In this document: positions 38,619 through 49,782 of the stretch, one piece after another | How positions within the stretch are numbered: position 1 is the stretch's first letter | How the letters are laid out: every line of letters starts with the position of its first letter | NCBI GenBank assembly: GCA_029851415.1 | Contig: CM056742.1 | Coordinates: 12,317,736-12,381,735, forward strand | DNA length: 64,000 bases | DNA from: Eretmocerus hayati | Taxonomy: Eukaryota > Arthropoda > Insecta > Hymenoptera > Aphelinidae | Reading direction: 5' to 3' | Position numbers and translations under genes: made by a program | Notes under the pieces: model-generated | Databases searched by the model: none | Seen by the model: the letters and a program-made list of their open reading frames with translations, nothing else | Told to the model about the DNA's origin: nothing

Positions 38619-38807
38619 CGCGGAGTTGAGTCAAAGAATTACTTGTCTGAGTGCACATATAGTCAAGACTGCCAATAGACAAGATTGAAGAATTATCCGT
38701 GGCGCAAGTAAATAGCGCAGCAACGAATCTCCTAATTTTGAAACTCAAAAGAATGTGCAACCCGAAACAGGTATAAATACCCATGAATTTTTCATGTCAA
38801 CGACCCC

Positions 38808-38982
38808 GCAAGGGAGATCTTCGGATCTTGGGAGAGCGACGACTCCCTGGCCTCACTCAAACGCAAGGAGGATCCTTAGTTGATCCTGGGAGACAGACGC
38901 TCTCACTGGCCCCAGTCCTCCGGCAAAGGAGATCTTAGTATCTCGGGAGCACACGACAACTCCCCCGCCCCCAGTCTTCAGC
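38808..38982 (+). repeat. Three-fold tandem repeat with covarying double hairpins
   Basis: Three diverged units begin GCAAGGRGATC at 38808, 38863 and 38923 (55-60 bp apart). Each unit can form two stem-loops. The first is AGATC-TTCG-GATCT in unit 1, AGGATC...GATCCT in unit 2 and GAGAT...ATCTC in unit 3. The second is GGGAG...CTCCC in units 1 and 3, and GAGA...TCTC in unit 2. The paired bases change together between units, which argues for selection on RNA structure. The unit ends CCTCACTC / CCCCAGTCC / CCCCAGTCT are also related. Confidence 0.7.
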
Positions 38983-39278
38983 CCCAGCACTCATGTGCGT
39001 GCTTTTACCATCTCGTTCGCCTCAGTGCGTATGAACCCTGAGTGGCAACTTGGACCACTTCAGGGCTCCCGCTTCTTCGCAAGCCCTCCTGCATCTTTCA
39101 TCTTCATTCTATTTTCTATTTCTTCTTTCCTTCTTCTGGGACTATAACCTTCGGGTTGGCGCCCTCCGGGGAGGAGTTTTAGTCAGTGGGTGCCCGAGTT
39201 TTCTCGGGTGAATCCGACACTACCCACACTCTTGTGGGTGTCTATGAAGATTTCCTCTTCCCGGCCAACCAAAAAAAA
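38983..39278 (+). mobile_element. Hairpin-rich tail ending in oligo-A; probable retroelement UTR
   Basis: Successive stems occur here: CCTGAGTGG with CCACTTCAGG, AGGGCT with AGCCCT, CCTCC with GGAGG, CCCGAG with CTCGGG, and ACCCACA with TGTGGGT. The tract ends in nine A's (39271-39279), after which composition returns to AT-rich. With the three-fold repeat to its left, this looks like the non-coding end of a + strand retroelement or SINE-like RNA. No target duplication or coding domain was recognised, and the left boundary is unclear (between 37834 and 38808). Confidence 0.45.
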
Positions 39279-39279
39279 A

Positions 39280-40745
39280 CAGCGACACAAAGACGGTCAG
39301 TTTCTCAAATCTCACACCTAACATCTTCAGATCGAAAATGGCCATTCGACCACGATGGAGGAAGCGTCGTTGTATTTGTACCAAAAATGCCTTTCTGGCC
39401 TTTTTGTCGTCATTATTTGAAAATTGACAATTTTTGGCTGCTTTTTGGCCAGAATAAGGTGCCGTTTTCAACATGGATCAAGAGTGTGACTCAAGTTAGA
39501 ACGAGCACTTTCTTGGCAAACCTTCGTCAAATCAAACACCACGCCAACAAATACCATCCCACTCTATAACCAAAAACCAAACCAGCCACACTTTTTGTAC
39601 ACAACCAAATCAAATACATAAGATACACTTTCAAGCATCACGGGGTCGACGACGTCTGCATCACCATCGAACAACTTCAATATATAACACATAATACACT
39701 ACTTACTTGGTTCGACGTTCGCCCGATTATAGATCAGAAAATTCAACCCACGCGAGCGATCACGCGATTCTCAAACGTATCACAAACGTATATATAGCGG
39801 TAAATCGGCTATGCAAACCGGCATATCGGCGCCACTACTTCACATCTCCGTATACGTATACTAACTAAAAAACACGTGGGTTGCAGGCAAACTATATACG
39901 GGTTTCATTATCTATATATATATATATATATATAGCGATACCGGTATGTGTAGCACATCAGTAGTTCAAGAAGCCCTTTACAACGTTGCAAAGTTACCAG
40001 CGAGGCTTCCCTCCTTTTTTTCTTTCAAACTCGTCTGACAATTCGATATCAGGCCGCGAGAAAAAGTAGGTGTATCGTATCACGCGCACCATCGATTTTT
40101 CACACAGCCTACATTTTAACTCGTACATCTTGGAAACCTTAATCGATTGATAGGGTTCCTCGATTTCTGGATTTTTTCTTATCTTTTCTGGAACCACAAG
40201 ATGCAATCTTTCATATATTATGATTCATGACAAAATTGACACAGTTTATCAACATTTCCCCGTGGGAAAATGTTATATGGATAATTCTTTCATACTCGTT
40301 CTGATATGAAGTCTGGCAACGATTTCAATTTTCGGTTGACCCACTATAATCATTTGGTCCAGCCAACGTTTTCTGAAGATTCAGAGTAGCATTGCCCGAA
40401 TTCGCGTAAATTCACATTTGATTGCCTTTTATTTTATTTTCTATGAAGTCTGGCGTTATGTACCAGCATAATTTTCAAAGTAGTAGAGCATAGACTAGAT
40501 CAATGTACCAAAATTTTTCTGATTACTCTAGAAAGAGGCATCTTTAATTCAAAAACTGTGGAAAATTACCACAATGCACTAATAAAAAATTGTTTCTGGG
40601 AAATTGGATTGTATTCATTGTAGAACGGTCATGTTGATGCGTGAAAATGAAATTGATCTTGTTGCCAGATAGTATGCTAGAGAGCGTGTGAAAAATTCAT
40701 CATTTTGTTTCAAAAACAAACGATTCAATCTCAAACCATTGCGGA

Positions 40746-40746
<1 letters not shown>
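39280..40746. other. No gene recognised
   Basis: AT-rich DNA with a (TA)n microsatellite at about 39913-39934. The 127-codon frame at 39186-39569 runs out of the structured tract and has no recognisable domain, so it is not annotated as a gene. Confidence 0.45.
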
Positions 40747-40784
<38 letters not shown>

Positions 40785-41330
40785 TTCTTTAACTAGAGAT
40801 TCCGGGACGCGATGACGTCATTTCAGCGATATTTTGCCAAATTCCGGGACGCGTTCTAAATTCTAGGACGTCCCGGAAGGCCTCCTTCTAGATTCATATA
40901 TTCTGGGACGCGGCGAATAATATATTTTGCTATTTTCTGGGACGCGTGAAAATTTCGTGATATTTTGAAAAAAACCACTTTCTAAGCAAAGTTCTGTTAT
41001 CTCCTCGGCGGTTATCTCCCACGAGGGATGGTTAGTGTTTTGAACGCAAAACGAAGTCTAAGCACACGTCTGTTATCTCCTCGGCGGTTATCTCCCACGA
41101 GGGATGGTTAGTGTTTTGAACGCAAAACGAAGTCTAAGCACACGTCTGTTATCTCCTCGGCGGTTATCTCCCACGAGGGATGGTTTAGTGTTTGAATAAA
41201 AAAATACTTTCAACCCAAAATTTCCATTTTTACACGTTTTTGGAAAAATCCCAGTATTTGGGAAAATATACTCTTTTTCGTTCCAGATTTTATGAATCCA
41301 TATCGGCGTCCCAGTATTTATAGCTATATG

Positions 41331-41385
<55 letters not shown>
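40747..41385. repeat. Satellite-like block between two (TA)n tracts
   Basis: A block of unusual sequence is bounded by (TA)n at 40747-40781 and 41334-41385. Its left part has five copies of a YCYGGGACGCG-type motif (about 40798, 40842, 40861 as the variant CTAGGACGTCCCGG, 40901 and 40936) and one perfect CRE/ATF palindrome, TGACGTCA (40813-40820). Its centre is a 76-bp tandem repeat. Its right part contains CCCAGTATTTGGG-type sequence. The arrangement suggests one element inserted into a (TA)n array, or a satellite seed. Confidence 0.6.
40981..41196. repeat. 76-bp tandem repeat, about 2.8 copies
   Basis: Units start TCTAAGCA at 40981, 41057 and 41133, exactly 76 bp apart. They are almost identical: copy 1 differs in AAGTT versus CACGT, and copy 3 diverges near its end. 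Each unit has two GTTATCTCC boxes and a stem, TCCTCG...CGAGGGA. The high identity implies recent duplication or homogenisation. Confidence 0.9.
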
Positions 41386-41389
<4 letters not shown>

Positions 41390-41869
41390 AGATAGCAAAC
41401 CTGAAAAAAATGAGTCAATATCGATTGCCATAAGTTACAAAATGAGACTTGCCTATTGCTTGATTGTCTAAAATGAGCAAATGGCGTGATTTGAGTATTT
41501 CTGAGGAATCGAAATTATTATCCAAGTACGAAACTCTAAGTACTCGGAGGAAACGAAAGATATGTTTGACACGTTTAACGTCCTTTGATAAATCCTGATG
41601 AATTCCTGAAGACTTTCATCTTTACTACAATTATGATGATTTTTTCATAAGCAAGAAAAATTAGATGAGATACATCCCTGTCTCTTAAAGAGAGATGATT
41701 TTCGATAGGTTACAATTTTCTAGATCATTCTTTGAATTTGTCACTATACATATTTCTGACGATTATCATTTTTTGTATAAAATTAGGATTGCTAATATGC
41801 ATAACTGTATCAAAAATGACAAAATCTGAGGAAAATAAGCTTTCGGGCTAATACCATCACCCGCTTGTG

Positions 41870-42439
41870 AGTGCTCTCTACCCAAACAAAGGGCGGATCC
41901 ACGGGGGCGGTGGGGGCGATATCACCCCTCCCCCTCCACCGAGCAAGAAATTTTGCATAGGCGATATAAAGAACGTCCGCGCCAAAATTTTCGAATAAAA
42001 CGGCCCCCCAGACCCCCCCCCCCAGAAACCTTTTCTGGATCCGCCCTTGTCTCTACCTTTCGAAAAGCGATGGTGCCGCCTCTAGCATCCGAATCAGTAT
42101 ATTGCCAACAACAATTTTGGAAAACGAAGAGGAAATGAACCAATAATATCGCGCACCGCGGATTATTTTTCTACAAGATTAAAAAAACAGTTTCATCGAG
42201 ATCGGTGCAAAATTGAGCTCAAAAATTTGGGGATAGATTTTTTTGTGTTTCTGAATTCTGTCCGCAAATTTTTGAGCTCAATTTTGCACCGATTTCGATG
42301 AATTTTTTTTTTTCAATTTGTAGAAAAATAATCCACAGTGCGTGGTACTATTGGTTTTTTTCTCTTCGTTTTTGAGAACTGTTACCCATTTGATGGCTGT
42401 AGAGGTGTCGCTATCGCTTTCCGAAAGGTTGAGAGCACT
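41870..42439. mobile_element. Foldback element interrupted by a MITE
   Basis: Arms begin AGTGCTCTC (41870-41878) and end GAGAGCACT (42431-42439). They pair along about 180 bp per arm, meeting at about 42237-42250. The left arm is split by the insertion at 41883-42049. Removing that insertion and one 8-bp duplication restores left-arm pairing with the right arm (CTCTCTACCTTTCG against CGAAAGGTTGAGAG). No coding capacity. The order of insertion is therefore readable: foldback first, MITE second. Confidence 0.75.
41883..42049. mobile_element. hAT-like MITE (167 bp) with 8-bp target duplication
   Basis: The terminal inverted repeat is CAAAGGGCGGATCC on the left (with an extra CAAA before it) and GGATCCGCCCTTG on the right. 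It is flanked by the perfect 8-bp duplication TCTCTACC at 41875-41882 and 42050-42057. An 8-bp duplication and CA...TG ends are hallmarks of the hAT superfamily. The interior has G-rich and C-rich runs that can pair with each other. It is non-autonomous, with no transposase frame. Confidence 0.75.
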
Positions 42440-44807
42440 ATTAATGTTATCAAAAGTCCTGGTACCGAAGCGATCACATTAAGCGGGACCTATACTGTAT
42501 CTGATTCGTATTTGAACTCACTCTCATCTCAAGAACCTAGTTCTGTGTCAACATCTAAGCAATTTATTAATATTTTGTATTTTTTATTATAATTATAAAC
42601 TTTATGATTATCCGAGGATTCTATCACATCTTTTGTCAGTGCCATAATACATTCTTACAGCAGTCGTACTTATTCTTGCTGGCAGTAAATCTTCTTCATT
42701 ATTCGTCCTAGAATAAGATCTGACCATGTGAGAAAATTTTCGCGAAGAAATATATAATTAGATTCAACCTGCACTTCTTACACCAAGAAAAAGTGTTGAA
42801 ATTTTTATGTGAGTGAGTGTGAGTCTATAAAGTAATAAAGAGGTCGAAGATACTTTAAGATTGATTGGTGTGACAGGGAATCGAGAAACTTTGAATGTTT
42901 CTATATACTTTCCACCAAGCTTATACGGATAGGTAGTATAAGTGATGCGCAAATTGCTCTCAAGAGTTTAGCGAGTATAGGCGATTAGCGTTATATACGT
43001 CTCCTCATCTCGCACGCCCATGCTACGTCGTACAGCCACTCCTTTAACCCGATTAACCATCAGCTTTAGTAGTTATACAGCCTATTGTATACGTTTGTAT
43101 GTATACACATACATACGCCTATATAGTTCAAGATTTGCAGTCTATTGTCTCATGTATACTTGCATGTATTTGTGTGGTTGTAGGATGTGTTCAGACGTTG
43201 TCGAGCACGTGTTATCCTGAAATTTTAGACGTTTGGACAGTTCAAAACAGGATGTAGAGTCATCTAGTACCATAACTGTCACAGGAAACTGATATGGGCT
43301 TCTAAATATTTTTAAAAAATTCTAAATTTAACTAAAATCTGAAGATTCTTAGAGTTTGAATAGGTGCCGTACAAATATGGACGAAAGTGAAGGAAATGGG
43401 GGAAAGTTGAAGGTCATCGCAATGAACAAATTTCTGTGAGGTTAGATTCTAGATTGTTCCACGATTATTTCCCAGCAAGAATTAAGACTATATTCGTCGG
43501 TGGAGTTTAGAATAAAATCGGGGATTTTGATTTTTTCATTATAAAGGTTATGTAAAAGATCATCTCCTTCGTGGTTTTTCGTCTATTGTGATTTTACCTC
43601 AATAACTCGCAACGGATGAGGGTTATCGAGAAGTTGGTGGAATAATATCTCGTAGAATTTTGAAAATCTGAAAGTAAATAAATTGTCATTATTTAAAAAA
43701 CGAGGAACAATCGATGTGAGCTTCTCAAATGAAAGAAAAGTATCGCCGAAACTTGTAAGATCCTAGCTTGCACTTTTTACAATCGCCCAAAGTGAATTCA
43801 GTTCTTCGATAAATGTGACCTTATCATCCTGCAGATCTTCAAAGAATCTACAAAAACTCTTTCCACACATTTTTTGATAAAACTTATCTCTTCCGACTAA
43901 TCCGAGTTATTATGGTAAAATCTCAAAAGAGGTGGAAAATCGTGGAAGGGACAATTTATCGCACCCTCTATGATTACAAAATCGAAAAATTGACTTTATT
44001 CCAAAACCCACTGATGGATGATTTCGATTTTTGTAGAGAAATGACCATGGAGTTATCTAGAATCTCACACCACAGAAATTTCTTCTTTCGTCGACCTTCG
44101 AGTTTCCCGCTTTTCCGACCCATGCTTTGCCGCTTTGCCGCCATAAGTAACGTGATGTGATACTTTTTCCATGATGATTTTAAAGCAGATTTACGCTTTT
44201 TCCTTTTCGCGAATATCCGTTATTTCGATGAATCTGGCCTCTACGTGTTTTTGAGGTAAGAATTCCTAATCGAAAATCATAAGACGATTTACAAATCACG
44301 TGACTTACACGCAGCCACCGATATACTGGAAACTATCCATCCAGACTGTCAATTACTTTTTTTTTGTACATGTCTATTTTTTCACTCACCTACGAAATCT
44401 TTTTGTGAATCATCGTGCTAGTTCCTCACTATTTCTACGTATTTCCGAACTTACTTTCACATAAATGACAAAATTCCACAATCGATAGGCATTCTTTTAT
44501 TGAAAATGGATTTTATCATCGGACATGATTCGACATGTAATTCTAGAATCTTGATATACAATCGTCTGATTTATAATGAACACGTGTCGGAAGCTTGGAA
44601 ATTTTCGTGACACTAAATAAATGATGTACCTATCCAAAATAAACTGCTCAGTCATTGTCTCTGTGTCACAATTAACAAGCCGATTATTTCAAGCTCTGCT
44701 GAGCGTGAAAGTTCAACAAATTTGCTCATTCTCGACATAACTTCAATTTTAAGCATTGATAATACGATCACGTGTAAACTCGAGATAGTTTGGGATTATT
44801 ACACGAA

Positions 44808-44843
<36 letters not shown>

Positions 44844-46429
44844 GGCCCTGAGAGCATTTCTGAATATAATGTGCCATCGATGAAAGCTGTCATTCTCACA
44901 TCTCATTACGGTGAGTGCACCGAGCACGCTTCACTTACTTTACTATAAACTCTCGCTCTTGCTCTCTAGAGTTTTCGCATACCATTGACAAAATGTCGAG
45001 TCAACGATGTTGTACATGTCGACTCCAAACTCTGTATCCCTTGATCGAGCTGAAATTCGACAAATTTTATTATTAGAATATAAATTATGTTCATTGTTGT
45101 CATGCGGTACAATGATGAAGATATCGTGGTAAAAGTTTGTTAATTGAGTTGAAGAAAAAGATTCCGTTGATCAAATTAAAGGATTTGTTTGTAAGTTTGT
45201 TACTCATTGATGTCATTAACGTGACGGTCGGATATTGATCTATGATAATTTATTGAGCCTTCAAGAATAAATATTTTATACATATCCCCACGAAATTTCT
45301 AAGAACAAGCCTTTATATTGGGTAACTATGATGTTCAATGATGATACTCGATCCATAGACAGATTCCCAAGATGTGAAAGATGTATCAAATGTGGATTGA
45401 ATTTTGCGAATTTTTCAATTACCCACCCGAATTCCAGAAATATCCTATAATGGACAGTGATGAAGCAAACATGATGTGCTACTAGAGAAAAATAACCGCG
45501 AATTCTCATTTCTCTTATCGTCATGCAAATCGTAATTTTTAATGGAAAACACATTCAAGTAGTCGATATCACTCGATTACAATATATGATTTTCCCTCTG
45601 TTCATATTTTGATGTACTCAAATATCTCCAACATAACCTCTTATTTTGTACTCCCAACTTATTTTTGCCCTTTGATTTTTTATTTTTAGATGATCCTGGA
45701 TTTTGAGTTTTGATTCCACTTCGCAAAATATAGATCCCACTCGCACAGACACAATCATTCAACACACTCATGTACGGTAAGTTTTTCACATTCATTTTGT
45801 CATCCTAACACAAAACAAAATATGCAATGCTACAACTAAACAATACACGAAGCTAAAATATATTTATATTACGTTGTTAGACGTCAAGTGCAACCACTCA
45901 ACCTCGTTTCAAAATTTTGGAGTCTATATGCGGCAACTTGTGCGTAATTTGTGCACGTCTGTAACAGGCAAACCAAGTGTAACTGCAGTTCAGACTCTCA
46001 CTATGATAATATATGATTTGTTGAAAGGCTTCTGACGTTTTGTTAAGGACAAGAAAGATTTCACAAATTTTGGCAAACTCAACTATATCATCGTTATTAT
46101 TTTTCTATATTTCATCTTGTTTTTTCAAAAGTGTACACGAGTACCGTTGAAGTTCAAGAAGACTAATTATTTTATAACCGGAGGCAAAAATTTTTTTTCC
46201 TCAAGACAAGAGTCTTGACTTATGAATATTACTGTACCAAATTATAAGCACTGAAATTGAATTCTGTATTTTTTCATGCGTAAACATCGAAAATTAGATT
46301 TCAGAAACATAATATAGATTACTGATAACGCGTAAATGTTCAAATAGGGAGGAAAGCACCATCGAAATTCGCGGTTGGAAAAATTCAAAAATTTTGATAG
46401 TGTAAGGAATGATTTATTCTACGATTGGA
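42440..46429. other. No gene recognised
   Basis: About 4 kb of AT-rich DNA containing a (GT)n microsatellite (44811-44842). The short frames at 43912-44160 (+) and 45276-45554 (-) show no recognisable domain. Confidence 0.45.
44811..44842. repeat. (GT)n microsatellite
   Basis: A perfect GT dinucleotide run of about 16 units. Confidence 0.95.
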
Positions 46430-46847
46430 AAAGTTCAGGCATTTTCCGATTGCATGATCTTTGTTGCTCTGTAAAGTATCAGTTTTTCAAATGTAGTGTA
46501 TTTCTCCGCATTGGGTGGAAGTACATACTTCGAATTTCAGATCTAATGACTTCTTTTACCCTTTTTTTATCTTTCCCCCTTAACAATGAATGAATTTCGT
46601 TTAAATCAGAAGTCTTTGAAGAGGAGCATTTTTCTCAAATCACAATTGAGCATCACCAACTTAGTACTTAATTAGTAGTACTACTACAGTACCAGTCCAA
46701 GAATCATGCGGCAGTTCCACGACGGTTCATAAGGATTTGAGCCGTACCGCAGCAGTACTAGCGTGGAATTACCAGTTCAAGACTGATACGAAACCTTCCC
46801 GATACTTTTTCGAAACTTGGATGGCGTACAGTACCACTAACGGAGCA

Positions 46848-47325
46848 CCCATGTAAAACATACGATTCCATGAACATATATGATCATGGAATCCGAGGAT
46901 TCCATGGTCATATATGATCATACGAAAAACGTTTCAAACATTTTTTTTATTCCAGAAAGTTGTAATATATCGATTCAAACCTCTTCTCACATCAATACGT
47001 CACGATACTCATCATATACTACTGGAAAAAATCTCCCCAGGAGTCGGTCTCGAGTTTCAAAAAAGTGACATTTTTTCCGAAACCTTTCTCTTCAGTGCTT
47101 CAAATGTTCAAAACCTGAGATTGACTCCGAGAAAGGTTTTTCTGAGTGATGTTTGATCAATACTGTGAGATATTGATGTTACACCACTTGTAAATGAGTA
47201 CATCACATCGTTCCGGGATAAAAATGACAAATTTTCGAACCGATTTTATACCTGATCATATATGAACATGGAATCCACGGATTCCATGATCATGTATGTT
47301 CATGGAATCTTATTTTCTACATGGG
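46848..47325. mobile_element. Nested MITE with CCCATGTA termini and internal palindromes
   Basis: The terminal inverted repeats are CCCATGTAAAA on the left and TTTTCTACATGGG on the right. Subterminal palindromes built on GATTCCATGAACATA and TGATCATGGAATCC lie at 46865-46920 and 47254-47308. It is inserted in the forward units of the larger palindrome, interrupting their array. A target duplication is not obvious. It is 478 bp long and carries no transposase. Confidence 0.65.
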
Positions 47326-47887
47326 CAGTACCAATACGAGACTGATACGGAACCTTTGCGACACTTTTTGTTATCTGGGTGGTAGCACAATAGTACTAGC
47401 GCAGTAGTACCAGCTCGAAACTGATACGGAGCCTTTGCGGTACTTCTTCGGGATTTGAGTGGTACCTCAACAGTACCAGAACTGCAATCTCAATTCAAGA
47501 GCTGGAATGGCTGGTTCGTAAGACTAATACGACTGTACTAGTACTTTTTTGATACCATTTGAGCCACGGAAAGACGTCGCGGATCTATCGTATAAGTCTC
47601 GAACTGGTAAAAACGCGCTAGTACTATTGTGGTACCATCCAAGTTCTGAAAAAGTGTCGTGAAACTTCCGTATCAGTCTTGAAGTGGTAGTAACGCGCTA
47701 GTACTGTCGCGCGGTGTACCGCTCAAATCCTGTAGAACTGTTTCCGGAACTGCCACATGATGAGTCTTGGACTGGTCCTGTATTAGTTCTAAGTTGATGA
47801 TTCTCTATCGGGTTCTTAGGAAAATGCTCTTCTTCAAAGAATTATGATCTCAGCAAAAGTCATTCATCATTGAGGAGAGGAAAGAAA

Positions 47888-47888
<1 letters not shown>

Positions 47889-47923
<35 letters not shown>

Positions 47924-47926
47924 AAT
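47889..47926. repeat. (GAAA)n microsatellite
   Basis: About nine GAAA units within the right arm of the large palindrome. The opposite arm has a T/C-rich stretch at the matching position, so the tract expanded after the palindrome formed. Confidence 0.9.
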
Positions 47927-48060
47927 CATCCGATATGAAATTCGAAGTACTTCCATCCCATGCGGGGAAATACACTGCTTTTGAAACAACCTGTATGGTT
48001 CTCAAACTTTATCTGTCTCCTCGGCCAAAAAGTATGCATATCTGGGGAATCCTGTGGTAT

Positions 48061-48751
48061 TAAAATCCCTATCAACCATTGTAATGGAAGTGTGACAACG
48101 GATTCACATAGACAACTTTTGCGGATGAAAAACAATTAGTTTCCTTAAATTTTGAGCTTGTGCATACCAATTATCTTATTGTACGCGACAGCAGCTCAAT
48201 CTGCAGACACCTACAAATTATATCCAAATAATGAACCATGATGGATGATCATGACGCATGTTTCTCAAAGTGACGAAACACTTTAAACTATCACATCCAT
48301 GCATTCATCATCCATGTCAGGTTCGCGGATATCTACTCGATTGGCTTTTTCAGATGAATAATTCCATCATTCACACTCTTTCAATCATATTTCTCGTCAA
48401 AATTAGTTGAATTGACTTGTGCAAAAATAGGTTTGGAAAATAACTATTTCGATACGTAATTCGATGAGTTTTGAAGTTTTACACAAAAATGTATCCGTAA
48501 AAAAGTTATCCCGTTCTTCCACTGAACATCACAAGCATAAAGACCAATAATTCTCCTCATCCAAGAGTTATTACTGAATGAAAAAAGAATTCAATGCAAA
48601 AGATTCAATCACAACACATATGGGCATCTTACTTTCAACCAAAAAAATCTCCAATCGAAAAACAAATCCATTATAAAAATTGAGCAAATATTCAAAAAAT
48701 ACTTACTATTTTTTGACATAACAGGAATAAATGTAAGAATTTGAATTTCAG
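48061..48751. other. Intron sequence upstream of the first coding exon
   Basis: AT-rich sequence ending in the acceptor TTTGAATTTCAG, with AG at 48750-48751. No other feature seen. Confidence 0.6.
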
Positions 48752-48755
48752 CTAA

Positions 48756-48940
48756 ATGAGGCTGATGGAACCACTTGGAATTGACCCAGAGGTGGTGGAG
48801 TTATCGGCGCTTAAAAGATGGTCAGATTATCCAAAACAGCATCGACTGAACGACTATTCAGACGTGCTCAGCGATTCGGCGCAGTACACAGTCAGCCCTT
48901 TTCCTTGCCAACTGTCACTCAATAATAGAATTGCAATATG
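48756..48940 (+). CDS. Gdap2: GDAP2 coding exon 1 (start codon; residues 1-61)
   Basis: The exon begins at 48752, after AG at 48750-48751. An in-frame TAA directly precedes the ATG at 48756, so this start is fixed; the next in-frame Met is the fourth codon downstream. It encodes 61 codons plus 2 bases, starting MRLMEPLGIDPEVVELSAL and ending NNRIAI. The last two bases (TG) complete Trp62 with the next exon. Donor ATATG|GTAAGC. The segment contains Pro-, Asp- and Ser-rich N-terminal sequence and the first strand leading into the macro domain (IAIW, comparable to a KIVLW-type strand in vertebrate GDAP2). A WSDYP motif lies near residues 22-26. Confidence 0.92.
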
Positions 48941-49782
48941 GTAAGCACGAGATATCCCCACTATAATACATACATATACTACATGCCAATATTTGAAATA
49001 TAATTTTAGACAGTCTAACTCTGCTCTCTCTGTTTCTGGTCAATAGCAGAAGTTGTAACTTTGATGAAATAATGGAAATAATGAAGCATTGTGAGAGCTT
49101 TGTTAAAATATTCGAGTTGGTGTGTGGTGTGTATACGTAACATCGTAAATTAGTCAAAATCAATCGCAAACCGAGATTAAATGAGATAACTGTGCGAACC
49201 AGTTTCCATCGACGCGATTGATGATACAAACCGACTCGAAATTGTGCTATGCAATGTGGAATTATAATTGCGAGTTTTTTCAATCTGATTTTAATTGGAC
49301 AAAGAATTTCATCAATGCGGTCATTTTTATCGGTGACCTATACACGTGCTCAGGAAATATTTCGATGATCAAAGATGTCAACGTACTCCTGTGCAAATGA
49401 TCCTCACGCGATCTCTTTTCAAAAGTTTACAATGAGTACTACTTGATCAAACAGTTGCAGGCTTATTGAATATTTGCTTACATTATCATCCGTCATGATT
49501 CATTCAATCATCATCCTAATCGAATCAATTCGTTATGAACAATTTGTAAATTTCTGATTAAATGCAAATGAATCCATCATTATCCGGATGAGAAATCGAT
49601 TAAATGAATTGCTCAATTAGCCACGCTCATAATGTAAGTCGTAATTTTCATCATTTTGATACCTATATAAATTACATGAATCAATTGGATCTAAAACTAT
49701 TTCTCTTCATACCGCTCCAGCTTGTAAATGTTCACGATCGGTCAGAGACCCCTGGAAAGCTCTTGTAGCTCAAAAATGATAC

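Larger units (their letters stand above)
46430..48060. mobile_element. Large palindromic element of about 75-bp units, interrupted by a MITE
   Basis: Outer flanks pair over hundreds of bases: the GTGTATTTCTCCGCAT region near 46497 pairs with ATGCGGGGAAATACAC near 47960, and TCTTTGAAGAGGAGCAT near 46612 pairs with ATGCTCTTCTTCAAAGA near 47824. Between them lie diverged units of about 75 bp with GTACTAGCG, CAGTTCAAGACTGATACGG and GGATTTGAG boxes. Two units (46690-46840) and about two more (47326-47480) run forward, then units run inverted to about 47790. Left arm without the nested insertion and right arm are similar in length (about 560-580 bp). A GAAA microsatellite (47889-47926) has grown in the right arm. 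No coding capacity. Confidence 0.65.

Noticed and set aside
39186..39569. 127-codon frame
   Set aside because: It starts inside the hairpin string and runs through the oligo-A into unrelated AT-rich DNA. No domain recognised.
40981..41196. Possible CRISPR array
   Set aside because: It is a plain 76-bp tandem repeat with no variable spacers, in a eukaryotic sequence.
41922..42143. Gly/Arg-rich and Pro-rich frames on both strands
   Set aside because: They translate the G-rich and C-rich interior of the hAT-like MITE.
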